Below, piece after piece: positions 42,201-54,041 of a stretch of 64,000 bases of DNA; the first letter of the stretch is position 1, and every line of letters begins with the position of its first letter. Made by a program: the position numbers and the translations under genes. The stretch is from positions 7,416,336 through 7,480,335 of the forward strand of contig BROE01000003.1 of assembly GCA_036571765.1 (NCBI GenBank), given 5' to 3'. Origin of the DNA: Plecoglossus altivelis (Eukaryota > Chordata > Actinopteri > Osmeriformes > Plecoglossidae). A model generated the notes under the pieces. The model ran no database searches. It saw only the letters and a list, made by a program, of their open reading frames with translations, and was not told the DNA's origin.

Positions 42201-42674
42201 AACGAGGTTCTGTGAAGACTCCCTGTAGGACTGAGCTTACACTATGGGCATGTTTGGACAGGAGAGAGAAGACCCCTCTGAATGTCAATTAAAGAGAGAC
42301 TTCAGGGAAAATGTGGATGATGTACTCCCAACTTTTGTAAATTCATACCATTTAGATTATTAAGTTTAAACTCTTTTCCCATACAATGTCAGGATTTTTT
42401 TCTAACTGCTTTGGCTTGATGATGTTGATGGTGAGACTTTTCGCAATGCGATTGTTTTCATACGCTGTAAAAGGGTGGTAAATACAGTCTCTTCAATCCC
42501 TTTGGAAATAAACAAATGTGAATACAGTAAGAAAACAGCCTTATGATCCTGCTCCATCTACACCGTGAGTGGCAGGTGCACGCTATTTGCTGGAATTCAA
42601 GCATGTCTTTACACATTCAGCATATGTGTCATTAAAGTACGTTAACCAATATATATTCAACAGTTCTTAAGACT

Positions 42675-42725
42675 CCTTTTCTCCCTCCCTCTCTCTTTCT
42701 CTCTCTCTCTATATCTCCCTCTCTT
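42675..42725 (+). repeat. CT-rich microsatellite
   Basis: Imperfect (CT)n and (CCCT)n units form a pyrimidine tract. Confidence 0.85.
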
Positions 42726-42920
42726 CAAACTAGAGCTTTCTGAGCAGTGCTGCTGTTAATTTCAAAAGACGTTTGAGTGCGAGCGTCACTGCAAAACAAC
42801 ATTCCCCAGAGCTGTTTATTGGCACCAAAATAACTTGAGTTTGTTTTGGGATTAAAAGTCTCCATTAATGAAAATAAACACAAGATCATCCATATGCCAT
42901 TGCAGTCTGTCTCTGCATAT

Positions 42921-43148
42921 AAATGCATGTTGAAACGTAGTATTTTTACAATGCTTTTCATTTTCATCCCTTTTTGGATTTCATAGTTGTGTAAGTCAAG
43001 AATTAATCAACACAGCTACCATTGTGCTTTTGTCTGTCTGACAACAAGATTGGCTTGATCCTAGAGTGAAAAGTCCTTATGCTAATGTTAGGAGAGCTCT
43101 GGAACCTATCAAGAACCTGGAAGTTCAAATGCATGTTGAAACGTAGTA
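42921..43148 (+). repeat. Exact 22-bp direct repeat pair flanking 184 bp
   Basis: The 22-mer at 42921-42942 (beginning AAATGCATGTTGAAACGTAG) recurs without mismatch at 43127-43148. The 184 bp between shows no repeat-family or coding signature. An insertion between target duplications, a local duplication or a motif pair are all possible. A duplication of this length is longer than most target-site duplications. Confidence 0.8.
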
Positions 43149-46100
43149 CAGGGGACAATGACCAGCAAACTGTATGGCATTAGCAAGGTGGAGTTAGCTG
43201 ACTCGCAATTGTCCAACATGTCTGGAAGATACACAGATGCACACAGGACTCCAAAAGCATGAACGTTTTTTGCATATGCTCAGCTCATAAAGAACAAAAG
43301 AGATAAGGAGTGAGGGGAGCATCGGCAGTGTGGATTCCTACTGATCTTCCCAGTGTCTCCCAGTCATTTTGTTTATCATTAAAAATGAACACCTTGTTCC
43401 ATTATCCATGAGGGAGCAGCAGTGTATTAATGTCCCCCTCCTATATGTTATCCAGGCCTGACAGCAACTTATCAGACCATGTCATTGATGACGAGAGACT
43501 ATATGAAGGCAAAGGCACACATACATTACCTTACACAGTACATTCTATTTTAAGGGGGAGAGATGGACTCCCCTCAGCATATTTCTGTGTATAATTAAGG
43601 GGAACATGCTAGGGTCTAGGGCTGTGTTTGAGGACACAGACTTATGGCTTTAGATAAAACAAGAGGCATCAGAGAGACATGAAGAGACCACAGCATCAGT
43701 TACCTTCATCCAGTGTTCTTTTTGTGGGGTATGTAGAGGAGCGTCTCATCGCAGGACTGTCTTTTTGATTGATTATTTAATACAAAACTCCACTGCATGA
43801 ATCCGAGTGTAGCCAGTAAGCAAAGTCAAATAACAAGGGAGAGTGAGGGTCTGAAGGATAAATTCCCAGATGTTTTTGAAGCTCCTCAGAGTAGCCAAGG
43901 GCAAGCAGATCTTCTGGCTTTCAAATCCTGTTTTAATATTTCTCTCCATTTTAATGATGCGCTTCCTATCCTTGAGTAAAGTTCTCCATAGACTGTCTTG
44001 ATGGAAGTTTTTTTTTCCTTCTTGGGGTTACTTTGATAAAAATGTAAGTATATATTTAGTTTCGTAGTTTAAAGACTTGCAAGCCATGGAAGAAATTCAA
44101 ATTTAAGCTTTCATGTGCAACCTTGTTGACGGTTGGCTCGTTATAGACAAAACGTTAACAATACATTATTTCGCCATGCAGAAACTTTTACCTCTAAGCT
44201 GGACCAAGACAGTCTCATGTCAGCACTCTGATATCAGCTGGGAGGCTAAGTTATTTTTCTTAACTTGACATGCTCATGTTGGCCCTTTGTATAGAACATT
44301 TAACTCACAAATATTCCCTTGAACATTTGTTTAACTTAAACATATCATGTGTAATTCGTGGGAGGGATTCAGTGAAATCATCTTGCTATGAGAGAGAGCA
44401 GAAATTGAGAGTAGAACTTTCTGGGACCTGTAGACTTCTCTCAGACCAGTGCAGAGCCCAGAGTTTCAATCCAAAGTAACTTCTCCACTCAGAAAAGAAG
44501 ATAACTAATGAGGCTAATATAGAAAAGTCTTCCTCCAGAAAGACAATCAAATCAAAAGGCAGTGCAGGCAGCTGTCATTATTATGACCATCAGCGGTCCT
44601 GAATCTATTCTTCAGGACCAGATATCAAAGCCTGTACTTTGAAGTCTTCTGTCCCATCGAGATCAGCAACCCTTTAAACATGGATATAATGAAGGGGCTT
44701 CATCACAACCTGTCAGTGGCCATTATCAGTCCCTGGCTTGCTCTTCCTGTCCCGCCCCCTCAGGCTGTCTCTTCATGTACCTGCATGTCTTCTCTGCCTT
44801 ATAAGACAGTACAGCTACTTGAAAGGAGGATTGCAGCCAGTAAAGTTAGCATATTTCTACATTTCATATTCATTATCAATGAGGAGAGGTATGGCGCTCA
44901 TAAATTTGAATCATCTTCAAAAGCCAGTCCTTTTTTCAGCTCACGCATTGTCTTAGAGTGGAAATAAAGAAGCGCTTGTGTGAGGGGGATATGAAAGATT
45001 CAATGGTGGATGGCATGTTCTGCCAGTGGTCTTCATTATATGACACCATTGTTGAACTTCAATACATCAACACTATTGTCTGATCATTGTTTGTACCTTT
45101 TGCCTAAGACTCTGAAAGGGAAATATGGATATTCCCCCCCTAAAAACAGAGATGGCCATTGAAAATCTGTATCTTGCTTTCTCTCTGTCTCTCTTTCCCT
45201 CGGTCTTTGGGCATAGCTTTGATCAGTCCCACCTCAAGTCTTATCCTGGAGGTACCAAGCACTTCTATTCTCCATAGCTAATCCTGCTTCCTGTGTCTGT
45301 GTTTCGGTACTTTAGACAAGCATCAGATAGAAGGGTACAGGAACTGATTTGCCCTGAGAACATGAGAATAACCCCTCTGGTTGTACTGGCACTCTGCTCT
45401 CCAGTGGATTGGCTCATGAATATTTCTTCTGTTTTGGGATGTTCCATTTCAACTCAGTGGTTCAGTAACAAAAGGTGTTTTTGAGAGTAGAAAAAAGTCA
45501 GACAAGCGTTAAAGATGGAACTGACACTGTAAATTGACTGGATGCTCACAGAATTGTTTGTAGGGTGGTGTGTGTATTTTTTATGACGTTCCAAGAGTTG
45601 TGCACAGGGAGATGTGGAGAGCGCAAAGGTGCTTTTCTGGCTGCACAAAGCATGGTCTCTCCACTGAGCTTCTAGGCTAATCTAACTAGGCTGAAGGAGA
45701 CAGAAGCATTTCACTGGTTAACAAAATAATTGCACATGCACAGCAAATTCTATGGGCTGAGGCAATATTGCTCAGCCTGCCACCGGTGGCACTTTTTACC
45801 AAGAAATGTGCTTTGTGTTTGTCAAGAGAGTACAGAGAAGTCTATTTCTGCCGGCAGCCAAAAAGAATGAAAAGAAATAGACAAATCCTTTCCCTTTTTG
45901 TGGGAGAGCTGAAGGCTATGAGAACCACCTTGTGCTATTTCTGCACTAATTTCCATTTCCATGGCCATCTGAGGTTGGTCAGCCGACTCTGGCCAACTCT
46001 TCCAGGGGAACCCAGAACCAAAGGACCCCGAGTGACAGGGACAGACTCACAGATCAGGCCTTTGACACCTTCACCATCCACCATCCTCCTCCCACACTCA

Positions 46101-46875
46101 CATTATTCACCAGGCCATTTTCCATGTTGCTGGCAAGATGATGCTTTACACCCAAAGATTGAAACAGAAGGAGAAACGGAGAAAACCAGATCAATTTTTC
46201 CTCACCTCTCTCTTTTCTTCCTCTTCAAAGCTTGCAACTCTCTTCACTGCCCCAGGGTTAATTAACATGAACCAAATACTGAATGATCATAGAGACTAAG
46301 AAATATCAAAAGGTTAAGTGTCACATGGGAAGCGTGTTGTCAGCAATGGAAGATTATTTGGGTTTGGTGTTTTTCAATGTGAAATGAGATAGCAGGATTA
46401 CATAGAACAACTTAGTGTTTCTACTGTCAAAAACAGGAAAACTTCAGTTTGGGTTCAAACGTTGTTCCACATAGCATGTTGAGAAAAAAGGCATACTTTC
46501 TGAAAATATAATGACAAGGATGACAAGGATTCAACTAAGGCATCTTAGCTTCCTTTGCAAACAGACAAACACTGTTTTGGCCACTGATACGAAAATCAAC
46601 TCAAACTAAAAGAAAGTTCATCCTTTTTGTCAAGGATCTTTAATTGCAAATTGAAAGCCAATTTCTCCTTGCTTGATCCTTTAAGGAAATTAAGAAAACA
46701 CATTTTATCTACAGATATCCTGAACAGCTCATTTTACAGGTGAATTAGAATGAATTGTCAGGGCCATAATTAACACAGGCTCCTCTTCTCTCCCTGTGGC
46801 TTTGTGCCTGACATTTGGTCCATGCTTGAGTGTCTGCCTGCCTGATTTCCCTCTCTTGCGTGAAGGTGAGGACAT

Positions 46876-46930
46876 GCGTTTGTGTGCTTGTGTGTCTATG
46901 TGTGTGTGTCTGTGTTTGTGTTTATGTGAG
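46876..46930 (+). repeat. GT-rich imperfect repeat
   Basis: Degenerate TGTG/TCTG units spanning about 55 bp. Ordinary low-complexity DNA. Confidence 0.7.
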
Positions 46931-47642
46931 TGGAGCTCTAGTCTTGACAAGGACATTGGTGACAGGCAGCCTTCAGGAGGTGGGATTAAGATAGAATGAC
47001 AATTGTGGGTTAAAGTACCTATGTGTTAATTCCACTGCTCTTTCAGACGACCAGTTCAATGCCATAGGTCCAAACAGGAAATAACAAAATATTTTGGGCA
47101 TGGTTTGTCATATTTGCACCCTTACCATGTTCATTAAATGTGTAGTTCATTACCCAACTCTTATTTTAATTTATACTGTATTTGAGATAAATTAATCTCT
47201 AACCTGGTATTACATGACAACCTGTCAAGTTGGGTATATATTTTTTAAACAATACTGTATATACTTAGTTGTTTACTTGTTTATACTTAGTCATGTACTG
47301 CTTAAAGCTGTAACTGAACACATCTTAATTGGTGACCCTAACTTCCAATAGTCTTGCTACAGGTATGATAACTAAATTCACACATTAAAATAAACTCAAT
47401 ATGTACATTATATAAGTACAAATGAAAATGCAACCTAGCATCATGTGTGCTGTCCCTGGTCTCATCTTGTTAGGATTACTTCTAATCTGTATGCTCACCC
47501 CTACACTGGTCCAGAGGTTTGTGCAAGCAGTCTCGGAGCTGATAAGGCCACAGCCAGACGATTACAACCACTTCACAATAATGGCAATAATCATTAGTGC
47601 AACTGGCGTGTAGCCACACTGTCCCATTCAGCATTGGACAAG

Positions 47643-47644
<2 letters not shown>

Positions 47645-47688
<44 letters not shown>
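47645..47688 (+). repeat. (CA)22 microsatellite
   Basis: A perfect CA dinucleotide run of 44 bp. Confidence 0.98.
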
Positions 47689-47692
<4 letters not shown>

Positions 47693-50600
47693 CCTTCATC
47701 ACTCTATCGAGGTTTAAGATTAACTTGACTTCCATTTCCTCTTACAATCCTAACTCGTAGAGACACTGCTCACCTAACATTACTGTTTTATTTGTTACTG
47801 AAATTGTCAGTGTGGTTCTACTGGCACAGGAGGTGGTTGAGCTGTTGAATGGTTGGCAGCAGTTTCAGGGACAGAAGAGTCATGCGTTTTGTGCCAAGGG
47901 ACAGAGAGAAATGGAGACAGAAAGGGAGAAAGGGGAAGTATTGGAGCTCAGAGACATAGAGACAGGAGTCTAACTTGCCACAGGGCTGTCTCATCAGATC
48001 TTCACACAGCATGGCTATGAAGAGCACAATGGACAATAAGCAAGTCCAGCCTAAAACATGAAATAAAGCTGACATGCTAAACTAGCAGAAGGTTGCTTTT
48101 AGATACAATTAATGGCATAGGCAGATACAAAGATATTCAACAAACCGACCAAAGACTACACTTTGCTCGTACAGTAGCCTATTCTTCAAACATCAAAAAA
48201 AGTTAAAATAAAACTACTGAACCTTTTGTATTACAACATTTTTTGCCATCCACACTAGCAGAGACCAAACTCCTCAAAAGTCAAAACACCCTGCTTGTTT
48301 TCAGTGCTCTTTCATAAACCTCTCTGTGTCTTTGTGTGATGAGACACTTTGACTGCATGTAGGGCTGCGGAGGAGACAGGCTTTAATCCCGTCTGTCGTG
48401 TTGTTTCCATCGGGAGACTGCTGTACAAAGGAGGCGGCGGGACGGAGTGACGAGAGCTCCACTCCTCCACTGCGCCTGGTGTCTCAGTTTGAGCCTCATG
48501 AAAGGAAGCGGCCCTGACGAAGCCCAGGGCCAGGGATCCTGCTCTGCGGTCTGGGGAGGAGCTATGGAGCTGCAGACTACGCAGTCGTTAGAAGGAGCTG
48601 TCCTTCGCATGATGCCAGCAGGCCCTCAGGGCTGCAGCTTCTTATTTACCATATACAGGATACTCCCTGTCCCTAATGAGGCAGAGCAAGCCACTTTGGA
48701 GAGAGACAGAGGCCATGCATTCAATGGAGGATGCTGCTATGAATTAAATAATAATAATTAAGAAAATATTAATAAAACTCTCTCTTGCTCTCTGCTCCTT
48801 GATTGTGTTGAGGGAGTAGGTCTTCCAGCTTAGCCTGTAGGAGTGCTCATTTATTGTGTGCTAGCAACCCATTGAGAAGGCTGCAGGCTGGTATATGCAC
48901 ACAGACACACAAGCGCATGAACACACTGCTGAAGTCACAGAGAAAGACCTTTGTGGTCCAGTCTATAATTAAAGACAGGATGGTACTCTGCATATCTAGG
49001 CAATTAGTCTGGGTTCAGAGATGGAAAGAGAATAAGGGTAAGAAACATGAGAGCTGTCATTCTCTATGTTTTTCCAAGTCTGTCTGATAATGCTGACTAT
49101 ATAAATGAGAAGCACTAACTATACCTTACTTGTGTACAATTTGTGTGTCTGGCAGGCCAAACAGCTGCAGTGTGAAACACTAATGCTGGTGCCTCTCAGA
49201 GTTGTGCCTGTTTTGCGTCTGTCGAGAGGGAAGAGGGAGGATCTAATGCTGCTCAAGCCTTACTGGGACAGTGTGGTGGAGGACTGAGGAAGGCTGGTGT
49301 GAACTTCCTGTCTCAGGCTGCTGCACCAACAAGATTTCACCCTGGTCTGGGTGAATGTCTGCGGTCAAAATATGGAATATGTTCTCACCAGCCTAGAATC
49401 CGTTTCCCTTGTCAGAGGTATACTTTTTCCACATAAAGGGCCCATGTCTTAACACACAATCTTAACATCAAGACACTATTGAAATCAAGAAGCAATTGTT
49501 GTATTCCTGTCAGAGGCAGGTTTTGTTACAAAAAATACACATAAAAGACATTATACAAACATGAAGCCACTGTCACTCTAAGTCAAATTACTATTCCAGT
49601 CAGCTGTAATGAAGGCATTGTCACATTTGTCCCTCTCTAGCTTTTAGCATGCTGGCCATTTGGCCCCTGTTGGTGTGTTTATGGAAGTTATCCCTTTTCC
49701 CTCTTTGCATGCCCTGTGTTTGACATTCATGGGCTGGTCATCCTCTTTGGGTGATGAAGTGCCCGGGTTTGGGACTGTCAAGTGCAAGGATTCAATTGAA
49801 GAGAGCGTTCCCCTTGGGTCTTCCGGAGGTCCCCATAGGCTGGCCTTAAACAGAACAGCATGTTATACACCCATATAAAATTGGAAAAATGTAGCAGGTA
49901 CTCTCCTCTTTATGATGCAGAGATAAATCTGCCTTGTGCCCCACACATAATTCAGACCTTGTGTTGCAAAATACTGTTTTAGCGTCCTTTACCCTATATT
50001 TTATATTTCATCAGCAATTAACATAAACCATCACAAAGGGTAATGTTCTCATCAATATTATTACAAATGATCATAAATCTAAAGGCTTGTAAAACATTTT
50101 ACGATTTTCTACTTTATTACTCAGGCACTGAATAAAAGCCACGTCTGAAACAAAAGCATTTGAATAACGATACAAGGGATTATGCTTTGATTACTAAAAT
50201 ACAATTTTCGTGATTTTCAAATTCTATTATTACATTTTCTGTATAGACAGTGAGACATTGATGCAAAAACTGTAAGATGAAATATAGATTAAACATTTTG
50301 CATAATACAAATACAATTTGCAAAAATAACATCCACAATGGTCTTGATCTTTAATGAATAAAATTGTATGATGTTGCTATTGTTCAGAGATTGTTGTTTG
50401 GGGCCTTTTGCTTGTACTGTAGTAGAACTGCCTTGTCAACGCTGTGGCGAATCCTTCATCCTGGGAGACCACAAACAAAACAGCAGAAACACTCTGATTA
50501 AGTTTGTTTAGTAGTATGCAAATCATCCTTGCTGGAGGTTAAATTAACATTTTTAATTAAAATATTAGCGCCAAACAAACACAGAAAAACACACAAATGA

Positions 50601-50969
50601 TTAAATCATTCTGATAGTGCCTTTTACTTAAAATACGAAAAATATGATACAATTCTAGTCAGCCTTTTCACAACCTTAAACCTAAAATCAAAAATTTAAA
50701 TGACCAACAAAAAGCTTCAGATGATTTTTAATTAAATACACATCAAGTATATTATGTCTCATGTACAAGATTATGTAAATTCTAACACATAACTATGTTG
50801 TATAAGTGAAATCAACTAGATGCAGACTACTGTTTTCCTCTAATAATAAAGCAATAGGATGAAGAAAATTTTGGTCATGGTCAAATATTTCACTGAATTA
50901 AAAGTGGCTGTAGATCAAGGCAGTGCTTCAGAGAGCTCCAGAAACTTTCAGGCTCTAGTCCTGAGATAA
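47689..50969. other. Non-coding interval left of anxa2
   Basis: No supported exon. A GC-richer patch at about 48360-48660 stands out from the AT-rich surroundings, but its open frames do not resemble a known protein. The right part is the region just beyond the 3' end of minus-strand anxa2. Confidence 0.45.
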
Positions 50970-51107
50970 AGCAACTAGCATTCCTTTATTACTCTCTAGT
51001 GGACAGTTGTATGAACTGCATGCAAGATCAACTCTAAATTGGTCATGATGATTATTGGGAAGATTATATGAACAACACATCAACAAAGTAACTGAACCGA
51101 GGTGTTT
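50970..51107 (-). other. anxa2 3' UTR with AATAAA (approximate)
   Basis: On the minus strand the ancestral annexin stop (51110-51108) is followed about 120 bp later by AATAAA (50990-50985 on the plus strand as TTTATT). The true end is unknown, and further AATAAA hexamers occur downstream. Confidence 0.45.
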
Positions 51108-54041
51108 TTAGTCATCTCCTCCGCACAGACTCAGAAGATCCTTTTAGTAGTCCCCCTTGGTGTGCTCCTGTAGAGGGACAGACACAGCAGGTCAGAGAGA
51201 CTGCATGGCCATGCATGCACTAAAGCTGTAGTAATAAAACATCTAAATATTCAGGTCTAATATTAGCGGGTCACGCACAGCAATGGTCTGGTACAGGGAC
51301 TTTCCAAAGTGATTTTTAAACTCGGAGCGGATCTTCATGAGGTCCACTTCGCAGCGAGACACCATGATCCTCGTCACCATGATCCTCGTCACCATCTTTT
51401 CCTTGGCCAATTTGCTCTGATACAGAAAATGCAGTGAAACAGAGAAACAGCCATGAAGGAGCTTAGCACCTCTGTAGCTAAATGATGCAACCCTGGTGTA
51501 AGCCATTTGCTGACATCAGTTGCTGTATCCCCAGAAGAAAGATTACACTTTCACAAGCAGATGCAGTTTTTACATAAGATAAACCTTTAAAATAACATAA
51601 AGTAAATGAAAAACAACAAATATAATTACTTTCATGGCTTCACCAAGTCGGATGGCAAAGTATAGCTGTTTGTTCTCAAAGCAGTCAACTGGAAGAAGAG
51701 GAGAGAGATGAATTAACAAACTAAGAAGAGAAAACATACATTCATGATGGCTTTATTAGGATGTTCCACTGATGATTGAACTCTCAGACCTCATGAACGA
51801 TCATGTGACTTGTTAATTTATTCTATCCACACTGGTATGATTAATACTGTAGATGTGAATGGATGATTTATGGTCCACAGACCTAGTGCGAGGAAAGACT
51901 TCCGAAGATGTCCTTTCAAGTCCTTGCGGATGCTCTCCTGCATGTTATAGGGGCAGTAGCTCTTGTATCGGTCGAACACTGGAAAAAGAATGAGAGAATG
52001 CTTCATAATGCACCTGCAAAACAGGAATATAGTCTAAATACTATTAGGCCTGACAGGTACTCACACCAGACAATGTGGGAGAATTAAGTGTTTTGTGTAG
52101 TATCATATTTTATCTATGACCGGCAAAGTACAGTGGATGATAATATTTAGATACCTTTCTGTATGTGGGGAACACGTCTCTCAGACATGATAGATATCCA
52201 GGATGCTACATCGGTTCCTTTCCTTTTGACCCCAGCATCGCAGAGAGTCTGAGGAGACACCATTGTTTACAGGTGTTTGCCAGACCACATTAATAGTAAC
52301 ACAACAAGAGACTGCCTGAACTTTCATTTGTTTTCACAGATGTGACGATATGGTTAATGGGTCTGACAGGGAAGTCCAGGGGTGGCTTGAACTTACTTTG
52401 GCATCTTCATCAATCTTCTCATAATTTACCACAGAGGAGTGATCTGCCCTTTTGGCCTGCCAAGAATGAAGAACTCACGTTAGTGGTCACATTTGTAATG
52501 TGAAACAAATCAAAACCAGATGAAGGAGGTCAGTGTAGTAACACCAATCCAGCAGCTCAGCCTGACCTTCAGTAGGCCAGCAGCAGCTTGGCAAAGTCCC
52601 GAGAGGTGTTTCCAGCCACATCTTTCTCCAGCTCCTTCTTGAACACTGAGGAGGACACAAACATTCATAAACACAGAGCTCTGGAATTTCTCTGCATCTC
52701 TCTGAATTACTATCACCTTGACCAGTGCTGACACTTGGCTGCTGTCAGATGTCTGTATGTGGGAGGGTTCATCACTCAAACTCTTTGTAGACTGCTTTAA
52801 TCTCCTTCAGTTCATCCTTGCTGTGAGAGCACACAATTTCAATCAGGGTCTCCTCATCTGTTCCAAACCCTGAAGAGTCAAACAAGGGTCAAATATTCAG
52901 CATGAGACATCACATTGTATTGACGTTGTATAAACAAAATGTTTATACAATGTTAGTATACTGCTATTAATCTCTTTTTTGATCATGAATTATTACTATT
53001 ATTATTGAATAGAAACGTCTCAATATTTCAATCAAGGATACCATGTTGTGACTAGTCTAGTGGTGTACTGATTTAGTGGGGAATTATTTGCACATTATTT
53101 CACGAGTAGAGGGCAGTAAAGACCTGGGAAAGGCAAATGACTGTAGAAAGGTGGCGCACAGACGCGTAGTGCAGGTTTACCTTTATTGAGCCTCTAATCT
53201 CTGTAGTGTCATACTGGGTTGTGCTCTTCATGAGGCCCAGGATAACAGCCTCCAACTGGCCAGACAACGCAGCCTTCAGGGCTGTGATCATATCCTATTA
53301 AGTATGTTAAAGTAATATAATTTAAATATTCGTAAACCTGACAATGGCTGGGGTCTGACATACTGTAGGCTCATTTGACTAGTTGATTCTACCTTCTTAG
53401 CTCTCCTCTCATATGCAAATGCAATTTCGCTCCTCTGGGAGTAGGTCCTTTTAGTTAAAACATCAATGATGGTCTGTTTGTCACTCCTAGCCCAACCAAA
53501 ACAAAACAATTTTGAGGCAAAATTTGAAATGAAATCCACATGCATTAACACGTATAAAGAGCCATCTGATGGAGTACTCTACAGCAGGAGTTAGTTAGAA
53601 TGCTGCTGGCAGCACCAGGCTGAGAACTTGGGAGGAATCCCAGTCCGGTCAGAGGGTGTACAGCCGGGAGGCTGACTCACAAATACCTGGGCATTGATGG
53701 CCTGTACAGTTTCCACATTGCTCTAACTACGTCTCTCAGTAAAACTGTAATCTCTCAAAGTCTTTGTCACCCTTGGTATTGATAGCACTCTCTATTCTGG
53801 CCGCATCCTTTTCTGGGTCAAAGTTAGTTGCAGGTACTACTGTGGGGTAGGTGGGTTCAGAGACTGTGGATGTAGACCAAAAACAGAAAAAGTTTATGAG
53901 TTTTATCCCATTGAGATGTGTTATGAAAATATACTGTAGATAAAAAACCTTAACGTCGGGGTAAGCACTGTCTAAGGCTTAAACAGTGCTTACCCCGACG
54001 TTTAGGCTAAGCTGTCCCAGAAACTCAGAAACCAGAGCCAT
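51108..54041 (-). CDS. anxa2: Annexin A2, 12 coding exons, reading frame damaged
   Basis: ANXA2 is a Ca2+-dependent phospholipid-binding protein that pairs with S100A10 at membranes and links them to actin. Exons by coordinate: 53994-54041, 53771-53863, 53393-53486, 53181-53294, 52781-52869, 52567-52645, 52397-52456, 52155-52248, 51883-51978, 51630-51688, 51279-51416, 51108-51167. Landmarks: an N-terminal S100A10-binding-type helix MALVSEFLGQLSLN; repeat I IAFAYERRAKK; repeat II GFGTDEETLIEIVCS with its Ca2+ loop; repeat III GVKRKGTDVASWISIMSER; VFDRYKSYCPYNM; repeat IV IMVSRCEVDLMKIRSEF; and the end LLSLCGGDD. Exons 7-10 have the annexin lengths 60, 94, 96 and 59. Exons 3, 5 and 6 are 1-2 nt short of 95, 91 and 80, and the frame also shifts within or just before exon 2. 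Exon 11 has a 15-bp duplication and a weak donor; exon 12 has an early TAA at 51146-51144. Annexin A1 is less likely given the linker and C-terminus. The gene may be intact in reality with consensus errors here, or it may be decaying. Confidence 0.9.
51360..51389 (-). repeat. 15-bp tandem duplication inside anxa2 exon 11
   Basis: The 15-mer CACCATGATCCTCGT (plus strand) occurs twice in tandem. On the coding strand this duplicates five residues, giving VTRIMVTRIMVSR where annexin A2 has a single RIMVSR. The exon becomes 138 nt rather than 123 and stays in frame. The insertion falls in the first helix of repeat IV. Confidence 0.95.
53952..54002. repeat. Perfect 20-bp inverted repeat on the anxa2 exon 1 donor
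   Basis: Arm AACGTCGGGGTAAGCACTGT (53952-53971) is exactly the reverse complement of 53983-54002, separated by an 11-nt loop. The right arm contains the last coding bases of anxa2 exon 1 and its GT donor (53993-53992 on the minus strand). The left arm therefore carries a second, opposite-strand copy of the donor. It may be a real foldback duplication or a sequencing/assembly foldback. Confidence 0.95.

Larger units (their letters stand above)
26752..47644. other. Long non-coding interval between the LINE and the CA repeat
   Basis: About 21 kb with no exon, RNA gene or intact mobile element that I can support. The open frames, up to 165 codons, lack homology, ATG starts or splice context. Simple repeats at 35106-35146, 36510-36578, 39224-39235, 42675-42725 and 46876-46930 are listed separately. 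Much of the rest reads as unique AT-rich DNA, and some of it is probably regulatory DNA. It corresponds to the large FOXB1-ANXA2 interval of other vertebrates. Confidence 0.5.

Noticed and set aside
45768..46265. 165-codon open frame on the plus strand
   Set aside because: It starts at CTG, resembles no known family and has no flanking splice signals. It is probably chance.
47645..47688. CRISPR-like regular repeat
   Set aside because: It is a plain CA microsatellite in vertebrate DNA, with no spacers.
51108..54041. Processed (retrocopied) annexin pseudogene
   Set aside because: Twelve exons with introns are present, so it is not a retrocopy.
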